Position numbers and translations under genes: made by a program | The notes under the pieces: generated by a model | The model's input: the letters and a program-made list of their open reading frames with translations, nothing else | What the model was told of the DNA's origin: nothing | Databases searched by the model: none | DNA from: Colletotrichum lupini | Taxonomy: Eukaryota > Ascomycota > Sordariomycetes > Glomerellales > Glomerellaceae | Assembly: GCF_023278565.1 (NCBI RefSeq) | Contig: NC_064673.1 | Coordinates: forward strand, 1,302,001 to 1,366,000 | Direction: 5' to 3' | DNA: 64,000 bases | In this document: in pieces, positions 21,251 to 32,322 of the stretch | How the letters are laid out: every line of letters starts with the position of its first letter | How positions within the stretch are numbered: the first letter of the stretch is position 1

Positions 21251-23113
21251 ATGGAAAGCTCCCACCACTATCTGGGCATGTTTCCCCCAGTCTATCCAAC
21301 AGGGCTTGCACCATACCCACAACCTGTGATACCATCGAAACGAGAGGATGACGACGTCCAATTCGTATCTTCCAATCCTGTCAAGAAGAGGAAGATCGGT
21401 GGCTATCAGCTGGTCACGCCACATTCCACCACAGACTCACCGGCGGCGGGGACTCACGCCCCCATCAACAACCAGCCGTCCGAGCCAGCCAAGCCAATCT
21501 CTCAGCCGGAGCGACGGGGAAGCACGGGCATGGTCGATCACTCACCCGCGGCCCGTTTGCCGGACGTTGACCCGATGAGAGGATGCTCCATGCCGACTCA
21601 AGAGAGGGCCTGTCATTCTGAATCATTCTGGACTGCACCGTCTACTGGACCACAGTGCTCACCACCGGTGTCTCCCAAATCACTTCCCGAACATATTTCG
21701 CCTTCCATGCTCGGCATTGACAAGAATGATGGATCTGCACCTGTTTGCACGAGCGGAACCAACGAAACGGTGGCTGATGTTCCCGCGCCGATCCCGCCAG
21801 CTATGATGTCGACCATGACTTCACCTCATGTGTATCAAACGCAACTACCAGGAGAACAAGGTACGCCGAGTCAGATGCAGGCAGAGACCGAGAACCACGC
21901 TGAGACTGCAAAGGAGACACCCACGGCTCCCTCAATTCCCACAGCTCCCATGCTAGCTGGTATCACTGACCTGGGCAAGATGAACTCTATGCCCGCATCA
22001 GAAGCAGACGGCACAATTATCTTACAACAGACAGCTGAGTCTGTGTCAACGCTGAACCACTCTAATGCCGAGACGGAGTCGAAGAATGACCTTCGCGATC
22101 TTTTGGATCAGCAGGTATCCCTTCACAGTTCCAAGATCAGCGACCCCCCTTTCCCCTTCCATACCCATACTCATCAAAACACACATACGTCAAAACCGCT
22201 GAATGCCGATGTTCACAACACCGCTCATGGCGCGTCGGATATCCAGACCGGGGCTTGCGCTGATCGCCCTGCGTCGGGAGCAAAGGCACCATGCCGTCAA
22301 TGTGTGGAGGCGAGGTTGAGGCAGCAGGCTGCCAACATGACAGTCAACTCAGGCTTGCCAAACGGCACAAATGCATCTGCCCCCAGTCAGGCTCCCCTTC
22401 CGCCGTCGTCTCTGCAGCAACCTTGGACAAATCTCTTGGGACTCAATCCGTACCATAACGCGATGGCTGGGGCCATGTACACCCCGCTCTTGCAACAATC
22501 CTTGATGGCTGGACCAGCTGGCCACTTTGCAGTCCATCCGCAACAGCCGCATCTCGGTGCCGGGATTCCTCCCCAACAGCCGGCGGGACACATGTTCCAT
22601 CTCGGACCTACTTCCCCAGCCCCGCAAACACCGGCGTACGTCACGCAACAGCCGCCTACCCAAGCAGCCAAACCAGAAGCAGCAACCCTCTCGAAACCTC
22701 AGTCAACCAGAGTCCCCGACACGCAACCGACGACCAAACACATCATTGTCGACATCGCAGACACATGCCTCAACATGTTCCCGTTCCAAGAAGTGGCGAA
22801 GCGACATAACCAACCGGAACAGAAGATACGAGACATATTTTCCGCCGTCATCCAGGTCCCGCTGCTTCGTTGTCCCACAGACAAGAGAAGGGCAGGCAAG
22901 CTAGGCACGGCTAGGGTCAAGGAGTTTATGCAGGCGAAGAAGGAAGTGCAGGCGCAGAAGGGGAACGCTGGCCAGCAGCAGATGAGGCAGGATTCTCCAA
23001 ACCAGAACCTGAGTCACATGCCATATATGCCTTCGGCGTGGGATGTTGCGCAGTTCATGGGCCCGAGCGATGTGCGGCTTGGGGCGTTGCCAAAGTATTC
23101 CCCGCCTTGGTGA
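21251..23113 (+). CDS. Conserved-looking orphan protein with basic C-terminal domain
   Basis: Single-exon gene of 620 residues; function not recognised. The N-terminus has a KKRK nuclear-localisation-like motif at about residue 44. Residues 60-480 are Ser/Thr/Pro/Gln-rich and disordered. There is one Cys pair in a short CRQCVEARLR segment near 346. The only folded-looking part is at about 495-560: HIIVDIADTCLNMFPFQEVA, then KRHNQPEQKIRDIFSAVIQV, then PLLRCPTDKRRAGKLG. The repeated helices and basic end resemble a helix-turn-helix or SANT-like DNA-binding module, which is inference only. The tail (560-620) is Gln/Met-rich. Start 21251 was chosen over the in-frame TTG/CTG extension because it is the first ATG in good context. 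Composition suggests a nuclear regulator. Confidence 0.75.
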   Translation: MESSHHYLGMFPPVYPTGLAPYPQPVIPSKREDDDVQFVSSNPVKKRKIGGYQLVTPHSTTDSPAAGTHAPINNQPSEPAKPISQPERRGSTGMVDHSPAARLPDVDPMRGCSMPTQERACHSESFWTAPSTGPQCSPPVSPKSLPEHISPSMLGIDKNDGSAPVCTSGTNETVADVPAPIPPAMMSTMTSPHVYQTQLPGEQGTPSQMQAETENHAETAKETPTAPSIPTAPMLAGITDLGKMNSMPASEADGTIILQQTAESVSTLNHSNAETESKNDLRDLLDQQVSLHSSKISDPPFPFHTHTHQNTHTSKPLNADVHNTAHGASDIQTGACADRPASGAKAPCRQCVEARLRQQAANMTVNSGLPNGTNASAPSQAPLPPSSLQQPWTNLLGLNPYHNAMAGAMYTPLLQQSLMAGPAGHFAVHPQQPHLGAGIPPQQPAGHMFHLGPTSPAPQTPAYVTQQPPTQAAKPEAATLSKPQSTRVPDTQPTTKHIIVDIADTCLNMFPFQEVAKRHNQPEQKIRDIFSAVIQVPLLRCPTDKRRAGKLGTARVKEFMQAKKEVQAQKGNAGQQQMRQDSPNQNLSHMPYMPSAWDVAQFMGPSDVRLGALPKYSPPW

Positions 23114-23342
23114 TGAAAGAGATGGATGTTCACCAAGAGGTCGCCTAGTTTATGGGAAGGGCAGTCTTTGATTCTTGTAGCTCATACCGAGGCTTAAGAG
23201 GGCATTTAGTGTAGGAGGCATCTTGAGGCTTTTGTATCTATACCCTCATTTGCAATTTCAGTCCAATTTTATTTTCTAGTTCCTGACCCCGTCTCACTTC
23301 CAAGATCATTCCATGCATACCATCACAAATAACCTCACCATT

Positions 23343-23720
23343 TCATTCACAGGAAGGCAGACTAGGCCACTCGACATCCCCACCCGCCTTCTCTCTCACC
23401 AACCTCACCACAAAGTTCCGCTGGCGTAGCAGCCGCGTGTGCTGGAGCATGGCGCGCCGAGCCCGCCGCATGCCGTCCTCGTCACCGGCAGCATCGGCCC
23501 GCATGTACTCACCCATCAGCACGGCGTGCTCGGCCTCGTGCCGCGCGCGGTTCTGAGCGTAGCTTGCGGGGCGGTGGCAAGCGGAGCAGCTGTCGTTGAG
23601 GAAGACGGGCTGGAGCTGGGGTTGCTGCTGCTGCTGCTGGCAGTGTACGCTGTCGCAGTTGATTGAGTGAGTGAAAATTGTGTGGCCGCAGGACATTGTA
23701 GTTTGGATACCTTGACACAT
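23343..23720 (-). CDS. Small Cys/His protein with poly-Gln tract
   Basis: 125-residue single-exon ORF from the ATG at 23720. The N-terminal half holds a Cys/His pattern (MCQGIQTTMSCGHTIFTHSI, then NCDSVHC, then CSACH after the Gln tract) that could bind one or two zinc ions. A run of six Gln is encoded by a CTG/CAG repeat (23622-23639). The C-terminal half is a charged Arg-rich helix (about 60-110). An in-frame upstream extension to 23840 lacks conserved character. Not a recognised family. It converges with the orphan gene at 21251-23113, with 229 bp between the two stops. The balanced composition and early Cys motif argue it is real. Confidence 0.6.
   Translation of the reverse strand: MCQGIQTTMSCGHTIFTHSINCDSVHCQQQQQQPQLQPVFLNDSCSACHRPASYAQNRARHEAEHAVLMGEYMRADAAGDEDGMRRARRAMLQHTRLLRQRNFVVRLVREKAGGDVEWPSLPSCE
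23622..23639 (+). repeat. (CTG)6 repeat inside the small Cys/His gene
   Basis: Six CTG units on the + strand, read as poly-Gln on the minus strand in the 125-residue protein. Confidence 0.8.
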
Positions 23721-26544
23721 TTTGGTGTTTTTTTGGAGGCGCACTTCTTTACGTTTAGGAATTCTTGATTGATTGGAATTTGAAGCTACTGGTTGAGCTG
23801 GAGGACATGGGCTATTTGTATCACTGTTATGGTTCTTCATTGTTCTTGTTCAGTTGGTTTCTGGAAGCTATTCGCAGTGCGTGTTCTTTGTTCCAGCTCA
23901 CGAACTTGGATGTTGAACAGAATCCATTGTGCGAAAGCTTTCAGCTTTGTCTGAGCAGTGGCAGGAGCCTGAAGCTCGCAACCGGCAGAGGACCTCGTCG
24001 CGACCTCCCCTTGTGTAGTAGGGACGCAGGGATGAAGTCTTCCACCCTGCGCGGCAAACCCCCATTTCGAACCACGGGATCCAACATCCCAAAGCCTAAA
24101 ACGGTTACGTGGTAATTAACACATCGGCATTTCTAGCCGTCCAAAACTACAAACTCAATCTTGTTCATGGGTACGACGAATACCGTCCCTTGATAACCCG
24201 GCACACATCTCGCTTCCGCAAAGAGCGCAAGTTGTTTTGCCGCTTCCAGATATCTCAACCGGCGGCAAGATTGATCAAGGCTGTTTGTGCCTATCAGCGA
24301 ATAGGATCGCTTGCCGAAACGGCCCCATGAGAGTCAATATTTGCCCACCAATGAGCGGTGACGCGGTAGAAGCAACACAGTAAGGAGTACCCCATACCGG
24401 CTGGAGATTGCCGTCGGCCCGGCGCCTGTGGTTTTTGCGTGTTTTTGGGTGAGGGATGTTTGCGAAGCGTATATCCGCCGTTTGTATGCATGTACATGGA
24501 ATGATGCTCACAACGTCTAGCGAACTCGTCCTTGGGGGAGCTATGCGTTGAGGATATACCCCATGACGCGATGCAAACCCACCCCCCCCCCCCCTGTCTT
24601 GGGGAGCCTTCCATTTCTTGCTTTGACGGTGGAAGGTGTGTGGGGAAGAAGACATGATTTTGTCACTGACCTGATGATTTGCATGCTTAGAAGTTCACAT
24701 ACGGGGGGCCCTGGTGAGGTTGCAGCACACTATGCAGGCGTTGGTGTGTTCTACCGCGGACTGAAATCTACTCAGTGAGAGGGATCCGAAATCAAAAGGA
24801 TGTCGAGTTCATCGAACTTACCAGATGCTACAAGCGCGACCCCGGTCTAGCCTACACCCAGGCTGCCGACCTAGACGGCTCCGGCTTCCTCGCCGTTTTT
24901 CGGCTAGAGTCTCACCCGGCCGCTTATTTCGGAGCACCGTGACTTGACGTCAAATGAAGAATTACCCCACGGAGCGGCGCTCTGATCTTTGGTGGGGGTG
25001 CTCGGACCCGAGGATTCCGGACTCCGGTGTGAGACGGGAACACGGGCGGGTGGTCTCAACGAACGTTCGGGTACAATTAGCTCAGTGTCATTGACTTGCA
25101 GCTCGGCTCTGAATGACAATGTACAGAATGTGGGGTGGGTGTTTCCAAATGTGACGTTGGAGTTAACGTTGATGTTCCCCATGGGGAAAGCAAGAGTCAT
25201 GAACCTGGTTTACTACATCATCAGAGTGATGCCTCTTTCTCTGAATTTTCTGCTTCGTGAGGGGAGATCGTGTCCGTGCCTGCATGAGATCTCCAATCAA
25301 TCTTTCTTTAGGTAACGTTCCAGTAAACCCCGTCCGGTCTAAGAAGCCCACTCAGGGTCTTGAGATGACGCATGGTTGCCTTTGGTGATTTAATAAGGTC
25401 CATATCGCTCCCCCTCTCATGTTGTATGTTGTTTCACGCTGCCACGCCAGACTGCATGGAACGTGAACTACCCTTTCCTGGTCGCGTCAAATGTGGTCGC
25501 ACATCAAAGAAAACCTCTCCTGTGGAGCATTTACGGGGTGCATCGTCAATGGTTCAAGTAGCGTTCGAATTTTGTGCGAGCTTTTGATAAAGTTGAATGC
25601 CGTAATTTGCGATGGAAGGAGGTATCGAAAGGCATAATCTTTATCCATTACTAGGTAGTTATAGGACTTTTACCAGACGTCATCTCAGTTTCTGAGCCAT
25701 CTCACCGGCCATGAAAGATCTCGATGCAACGCCAGATCCGACTACCGCAATATCCCGCCTTGGATCGGAGCCGTGTGCTGTCCGTACCTCCGAGACCAAA
25801 TGTCACGTTCCATCGGAGACATCGGTGCGGCAACAGGGCATCCCACGGGTGCACGGATACAACAACGTCAGAAGAAAGAGGGCCGGAGCGGAGCCTCAGG
25901 GAAGATCCTTGTCATTGAGGACCGTGCCGGCGGGTGGTGCCGGATAAAGAAAGCTGGGGCAGACACAGGTTCCTTTTATCTCCTCTTTGGGGCGGATGGA
26001 CGAATCACATTTCACGAATCTGACCTCAGGTCCTTGACCAGGCACTCACTCACACCATTGCCAGATTCCTTCCCCTCCCCTCAGCATGACTGTGGGATAC
26101 ACTTGAATTCCTCCTATTCCAGCGAGGGAGAAAAACTGGATAATGTGGAGAAGAAGATTGAGGATCTTCAGCTTATCTTCTCTTGTGCGATTTCCCCGCT
26201 CTGTCAAAACATGCTGTCACTATAACCTATTTGGTAACAAGAAGACGAGGTAAGCTTGTTAGTAATATGGTACTCTAGTGGAAAACTTCGAAGATAGGAA
26301 GGGCGGGGCAAGCCAAGCTTTCTCAAGATATTCAACTTCAACGTTGCCATGTTTTCGTGCCTGTCTCCGTATCTCGATGCTGCCTCTGGAAGTACCAGGT
26401 ATCAAGGACATGTTACAGTAGTTATAAGTCATAGAGGGTATTGGTCAAATCATCTTGCAATAAAAGAGACATGATTAGCTCGGGTTCACAACATACGAGG
26501 AGAAAGACAATCACCCTATCGATCAACGAGCCAGGATATCGACA
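23721..26544. other. 2.8-kb intergenic region
   Basis: No gene can be supported. A 13-base C run lies at 24582-24594. Open frames between 25711 and 26225 overlap each other in several frames and have no domain. A short run of plausible codons at 24799-24950 does not extend. The last part is the upstream region of the transporter gene. Confidence 0.4.
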
Positions 26545-28256
26545 ATGACTGCCGATGAACCTCGAGAGCTGCCTAACGATGCGTCACACACCGGAACCGG
26601 CGTCCAGCATGATCTCGAGGGTGGGAAGAACTCCAAGCTCATGAGGCTGTACTCGAATCCGTGGACACAGTAGGATCCGTCTAGAGTCCGACTACCCTCG
26701 TCGCAACAGCTAAAGTGTGCCCGCAGAATCATCCTCATTAGCTTCATCTGTTTCTGTCTACCTGGAGTTAGTAACCCTTCCTTCGTGTGACTGAGAGATC
26801 ACAAAATCCTGACGCGGAAACTCTTATACAGATGTATAACGCCCTCACCGGCCTAGGAGGTTCCGGCCAAGTCGACTCAACAGTAGCGGCCAACGCAACC
26901 GTCGCCCTCCTCTCGACGACGGCCGTGGCGTCCCTCTTCTTTGTGGGCCCAATCCTGTCCCTCGTAGGCCCGAAGATCGCTTTCCTCATCGGAGGCTGGA
27001 CCTACGCCCTCTATAGTGGAAGCCTCTTGAACTTCAACCGTATGTTCTCCCCCCCTTCTCCCGTCTTTCCCCCTTGACGAATACTTACAAAATGTAACCG
27101 CCCCAAAGACACCGCAAACGGAACCTTCGTTATCGCCTCTGGAGCCATCCTCGGCATCGGCTCCTCCTTCATATGGATCGTCCAGGGCGCCATAATGACA
27201 ACCTACGTCCACGAGTCGCAAAAGGGCCGCGCCATCGCCGTCTTCTGGATCATCTTCAACCTCGGCGGCGGCGTCGGCAGCCTCGCCGCCTTTGGCCTAA
27301 ACTTCTCCTCCACCACTGGCACCGTCAACGACGCGACGTACATCGCCCTCATGGCCGTCATGCTCTTCGGCTGGGCCCTGGGCCTCTTCATCTGCTCCCC
27401 GAAACGCATCCGTCTCGCGCAGCTCAGCGCCGTGACCGAGGCGGAGGAGGCTCGCAATCGCTTACACGCCTCCGCCTCCGGCTTCGTCGCCAGGGCCAAG
27501 GGCCTCGCGACCATGACGACCACGACGCTGTGCACCTGGCGCGTCGCCTGCATGCTGCCCCTCTTCTTCTGCGCCAACGTCTTCTACTCGTACCAGCAGA
27601 ACGAAGTCAACGGCATGACCTTCACCCTCCGCACCCGCTCCCTCAACGGCGCCCTCTACTGGCTCGCCCAAATGGTCGGCGGCCTCCTCATCGGCCTCCT
27701 CCTAGACCTGCCCGCGCTCGATCGCCCCGGGCGTGCCCGCCTCGGCTGGGCCGTCCTCTTCGTCACGGGCATGGCCATCTGGGGCGGCGGGTACCGGTTC
27801 CAGCGGTGGCAGGACGCGCGGCGGGCCCGGGGCCACGTGCAGGACGTCGACTACGCGCAGGGCGCGCCGGGCAGCGGCGCGAGGACGTCAGCCGCCGGAC
27901 CCATGGTGCTGTATGTGCTGTACGGGGCCTACGATTCGCTGTGGCAGTCGTATTGCTACTGGCTCGTGGGCGCGCAGTCCAACTCGACGGGGCGGGCGGC
28001 GGTGCTGGTCGGCGCGTACAAGGCGTTCCAGGCGGCAGGTGGGGCCATGGCGTGGCGGATCAACGCCCAGCGGGCGAGCGCCATGGCACAGCTTGCGATG
28101 AATTGGGGGTTGAGTATGGGAGCTCTGGTGTTTGCCTTGCCTACTGTGTTGGCGGTGACGAAGAGCACTGGTGCTCTGGAGGAGTCTGGCGTAGGAGGGG
28201 TTGATGAGGAGGAAGCCGAGAAGGGGGCTCAGGGGAAGAAGGTAGAGGGACTGTAA
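26545..28256 (+). CDS. UNC93-like major-facilitator transporter
   Basis: Integral membrane protein of the UNC93-like fungal MFS group; substrate unknown. Four exons: 26545-26669, 26727-26766 (only 40 nt), 26832-27039 and 27109-28256, with introns of 57, 65 and 69 nt, give 506 residues. The first helix spans the micro-exon (WTQIILISFICFCLPGMYNA) and is followed by LTGLGGSGQVD, the characteristic opening of the family. Eleven or twelve membrane segments can be read, including LFFVGPILSLVGPKIAFLIG, ASGAILGIGSSFIWIVQGAI and AIAVFWIIFNLGGGVGSLAA. The loop around residues 190-240 is long and the C-terminal tail is acidic. The last intron uses an AAG acceptor; the reading FNHTANGTF across it fits the family. 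Confidence 0.9.
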
Positions 28257-28741
28257 TGATCATGTGTTGGCAAGGAGAAAGGGAGATGTTCCACAGTATC
28301 CGCGTGTGAGTTTTCTTGGTTGTTGCTCTTTAGGTGTGCGATGTCTTGAGAGTGGGTGGTGAGATGAAGATAGTCATTATCTAGCTGAGCAAGGGAGGCC
28401 TGCAAGGCGATCTCCAGTATGCAGATGATCACACTTGCATAACTAAGGACTTGCTTGTCGACCATCAGTACCCACGTCGAACTTCGTATAGTCTGAAGAG
28501 TTGGTATTCTGGTTCCATATCATACCTGTCAAACAGTGATTTTGCTGATCCCTGATCCCTACACACTCCAAACTGCCCACTATGAGCGACTTCTCCTCAC
28601 TCGAAAGCTATATTCGAGCACGCCTTGCCTTGTGGTTGAAGATATGTTAGATTGATGATTTTGAATGGCTGGTATCGTGGAATTACATCAGGGCACCAGC
28701 CTCACCACTTCATCAGCAATCAGCCGAGGTGGTGGTGGTTG
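28257..28741. other. 3' flank of the UNC93-like gene
   Basis: No gene seen in this stretch. The minus-strand coding remnant begins immediately to the right. Confidence 0.4.
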
Positions 28742-29060
28742 CTATTGAAGGATCTCGACCTCCACCAGCTTATCAATCCACTTGTACCTGGGGGACAGTT
28801 CCTCTTCGAGCAAGAATAACTGAGGAATATTAGCATCATTCATCCCTCGACTGAGTTACCGGAAAGCACATACCTTTCTTGATCATAGGCCTGAAGCCTT
28901 GCTACAAGAACCGGATACACCGGGCCGTAGCTCGATCGTCGACATACAGGATCACCTCAAAGGTATCCTGGCCCAAATCAATACAGGGCAACCAAACACA
29001 AACAACTACCTGGAGCTCTTCGACACACAGCTCAACGATTAGATGCTGCTGATGCGTTCA
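28742..29060 (-). pseudogene. Coding remnant with in-frame TAG and a 40-nt intron
   Basis: Minus strand. Reading leftward from about 29060 the frame gives LIVELCVEELQVVVCVWLPC, then IDLGQDTFEVILYVDDRATA, then RCIRFL, a TAG at 28902-28904, QGFRPMIKKGMCFP, and a possible 40-nt intron (28820-28859; GTAACT donor, CTAAT branch, CAG acceptor). It continues LFLLEEELSPRYKWIDKLVE to a stop at 28742. The protein-like quality and exact phase across the intron suggest genuine coding ancestry. Upstream of 29060 the same frame meets a TGA and then another TAG, so no start is found. The family is not recognised; YVDD here lacks the surroundings of a reverse transcriptase. The first 42 nt of VVVCV...DLGQ could themselves be an intron. 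Confidence 0.45.
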
Positions 29061-29281
29061 GAAGATAAAACCTACCCAGCAATGCTGATGTGGCAACTAA
29101 GTGTGATGAACTCGATTCATTGGCCGTGGCTTTGGAAGGGTTGAAAGGGGGGGATCAGCTAGTCTACTGGACCTGAAGAATGGGTACACAAACAAGTAGA
29201 AAAAACCACTGGGAGGATAGGAACTGACTTGGAAGATGCAGACCTCGCTTGAGTAAGTAGTAATGTATCCTATTACCGCGC

Positions 29282-30396
29282 TCAATCGTTATTTAGGTCG
29301 TCAACCTGAGCTGCAGTTCGGATAGTGGGGCAGCCGATCATGAGCGATTGCTTTTTGGCTTCTTTGCAGTATTTCTTTTCATTTGCTTTGTCCCAGTTTG
29401 AAGCGTGGCTTCTTGTCTCGATTGGGCGCAAAGGAGATCCTGGTGTGGAGCGGCCGGTGGTCTGAATCGAATCCAGGTACTGACAGCGCTCGAGTGGGAT
29501 GAGCCCGAGACTCAAGCCTCTGACCGGCAAAGGCCAAGTCAATCGTGGTTGAGGAATCGCCGGAGTCGGTAGCCGACCGTGAGTAACTCCTTAGGCCGGG
29601 TGGCAACAAGCATCGCATGCCTGCCATGCTTGTTGCCTGGTGAAGAATCTCGGCGTCTTTCTCAACTTGCGCAACCCCATCTCCACCCCATCCCGGATAG
29701 TGGAGGTTGAAGTCCCCAACCAATATGGCACTTTCGCCAGTGACAGGATGATCCGACTCTATCAATAATTTTGACATGGAGATGGATTGCTTGTTGTTGT
29801 AGACGTTATGAATCGTTATCTCGCCGCAGGATGTATTGAGAAACAAGGAAGCTACCGAGCTATAGCGGTCGTTATCATGTTCCCGCCAATCGATCCTCCA
29901 GTCGCTTGGATCGATCGACTGGGTAACATAAAATCCGACAAGCTTGACTGGAATAGGGTCTTCTATCGTTTTCGGGTTGTCTTTTTCCAAAAGCTCTCTT
30001 GCTGGGAGATACTCAATGTTGTAGCCTGGACATGGTATCCAAGCGAACTCTGATGGAGGGTCTTGGATGGCAACGACGTCTGGCGGAGGATTCACGTGTG
30101 GAATGTGGTCGACGAGGTAAACCATACGGGCGGGAGAGCGTTTGAGGTTCACCTGAATTAGGTCCAGGTTGTTGGCGTAGTCCGAGTCGGAATCGGATGC
30201 AGATGCCTCGTCATCCTGCGCCTCGTGCTGGCGAGCACTTGATGACGAGGTCGAGACCTCATTATCTGGCTAAATACTCGTTAGACACTTTTACCACTGT
30301 ACGCTCTGCAACTAAGGAAATTCGCACTAAACTTACCCTCTCTTTCCGTGAAGTTCGTTTCTTATGCCGTTTTCTCTTCTTGCGAGTATGCCCCAT
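29282..30396 (-). pseudogene. LINE-type endonuclease, spliced N-terminus, frameshifted and truncated
   Basis: Endonuclease/exonuclease/phosphatase domain of the kind found in non-LTR retrotransposons. Exon 1 (30337-30396) encodes a very basic 20-residue leader, MGHTRKKRKRHKKRTSRKER. A 67-nt intron with a clean GTAAGT donor joins it to exon 2, which starts PDNEVSTSSSSARQ and runs from 30269. Domain landmarks are NLDLIQVNLKRSPARM, ILVGDFNLHYPGWGG, TTIDLAFAGQ and PGFDSDHRPLH (catalytic Asp/Asn and Asp-His pair). In its own frame the ORF ends at 29379. One frame over, the typical linker continues (NWDKANEKKYCKEAKKQSLM, then IGCPTIRTAAQVDDLNND) to a TGA at 29282, so about one base is missing near 29396-29402. 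The reverse transcriptase that should follow is absent. It is either a dead 5' LINE fragment or a domesticated endonuclease. Confidence 0.75.
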
Positions 30397-31342
30397 TTCA
30401 GCGAACCTCAACGCCGAAGACGGCCGACAATCTGACGATGGTGAATAGATAAAACCAAGCCTAAAAGGCGCCAGTAAGCAATCGGCTCATCCCGGGATGC
30501 TTAGGCATACTAACCCAGGAGAAGATTCTCCACTTCACCAGAGCGAGACGTGTTGCGGGCCTTCATCGGGAGTTATGGATACGGTCCGAGAGCGGTGAAG
30601 GGAAGACCGGTGGAAGGAAGGGCTAAGAAATAGGTAAACAGATGGAGTGCGAAGCAAAGAAAGAATACGGCGTTGGAGCACCCGTGGGACGTCATGGGAC
30701 ATCCGCATCGCTCCCCGAAGCAGACGGCACCCCCTGGATAAGACTGACCTTTGGTGATGCAAACAAAACCAAGAGGTATCGTGGTCGAGGGGCAGCTCGT
30801 AAGAGAATTATACTAAACGGAAGGTTCGGCGCAAGGAAAGCGGAGGGAAAAAGGGCAAAGGCCATTCATTGGCATGACTGAGCCAGCCGGTCACTTCCTG
30901 TTAGTCTTCTGCTTTACACAAAGGACATCGGATTTCAACCCGAGAGCCTCTACAATTCTGATTATTTTGTAAAAGAATTTCAATCGTTCAATTGGGAATG
31001 CGTCACCACATTAGGATCTTGATCAAGCGGAGGTTCCGAGACTTGTCAATGCGATGGAGCGGGACCCGCTCCGGGAACCCGGGCGGCGGCGGCGGCGCTC
31101 TTATCGATAAGGGGCCCGTCTGCCGGCCCGTCCCAAATCAGGCTAGTGAGGGGCACCCCCACCAAAAAATTCGTCTTCACCGATGAGGGTTGGCCAAGTT
31201 AGCTGGGTGCAGTGACAATCTAATTGCCAAAAGTCTTGCTCTTAAACGTTTGTCTACAGGTCGAGCCTCTTTGCAAGAAAGAAAAGGAAAAAAAACCACC
31301 ACTTACTCAATACACCCCTTCCTCACAACGCCATATCTCAAG
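30397..31342. other. Intergenic region upstream of BCP1
   Basis: Separates the LINE-like endonuclease (minus) from BCP1 (plus). A 79-residue open frame at 30642-30881 has no recognisable feature. The last 100 bp are the probable BCP1 leader. Confidence 0.45.
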
Positions 31343-32258
31343 ATGGGAAAGAAGAGAGAGAGAGACGAGGCCAAGCCTGCGGAGGATGTCAAGATGGCCG
31401 ATGAGAGCTCCGACGATGAGGTGAGAGACGAATCCCTATCGTTCCCACACCAGAGACCATCCTACTCACTGAGAAAACAAGGACTTTGACGTTGTCAACG
31501 TCGATTTTGAATGGTTCAACTTCGACCCCGAGGTCGACTTCCAGGGCACCAAGACGCTCCTGCGCCAGCTGCTCGACGTCGACTCCACGCTCTTTGACAT
31601 CTCAGGCCTCGCCGACCTCATCCTGTCCCAGCCCACCATCGGCTCGACAGTCAAGGTCGACGGCAAGGAGAACGACGCCTACGCGCTCATGACGGCGCTC
31701 AACGTCCAAGAGCACAGCCAAAAGCCCGCCATGGCGGATCTCGCCAAATACATGATTGAAAAGTCGCAGACCAACCCGGCCCTCGCCGCCGCCGTCCCGC
31801 GGGTGCTCAACGACAGCGGCGCGCAGGTGGGCCTGGTGCTGACGGAGCGGCTCATCAACATGCCCTCGGAGATCGCGCCGCCCATGTACCGCATGCTCGT
31901 CGACGAGATCGAGGCCGCGGTCGAGGACAAGGAGCCCTACGAGTTCACGCACTACCTGATCCTGTCCAAGACGTACCAGGAGATCGAGTCGACACTCACC
32001 GAGACGGAGAGGAAGGGAAAGAAGGCCAAGGCGGACACGGCGCTGTGGCACTTCCACCCCGAGGACGAGGTGTTTGTGAAGCACGCTGTGGCCCACGGCT
32101 CCTTCCAGTTCACGAATGAGGAGAAGGCGGTGGCGGACAGCAAGCGCACGTTCCAGGAGATGGGTGTCAAGTCGCACGGCCACCTCATCTTGATTGAGGC
32201 TAGCAAGTGGGAGGGTGCAGTGCAGGCGGTGGAGCAATACCTGAGCGCATCTCAATAG
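31343..32258 (+). CDS. BCP1: Bcp1/BCCIP family protein
   Basis: Nuclear protein of the BCP1 (BCCIP) family. In yeast, Bcp1 chaperones ribosomal protein Rpl23 and is needed for nuclear export of Mss4. Exons 31343-31420 and 31482-32258 (61-nt intron, AAG acceptor) give 284 residues, the family's usual size. The N-terminus is basic then acidic (MGKKRERDEAKPAEDVKMAD, ESSDDE). The conserved core begins right after the splice, VVNVDFEWFNFDPEVDFQGT, followed by LLRQLLDVDSTLFDISGLAD. Later landmarks are GLVLTERLINMPSEIAPPMY and FHPEDEVFVKHAVAHGSFQF. It converges with the chorismate mutase gene, with only 64 bp between stops. Confidence 0.92.
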
Positions 32259-32322
32259 AAGGAGGGAGTCCCCCCTAAAAAGAAGCAATATGAATTTAAG
32301 CAATTGTCTTTCATTCCGTAGT

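Noticed and set aside
25711..26225. Overlapping open frames of 64-150 codons in three phases
   Set aside because: No single frame stands out, no domain, and no start or splice context.
28890..29000. YVDD read as a reverse-transcriptase active site
   Set aside because: The surrounding residues (FEVILYVDDRATARC) lack the other conserved RT blocks, and the peptide is too short for an RT.
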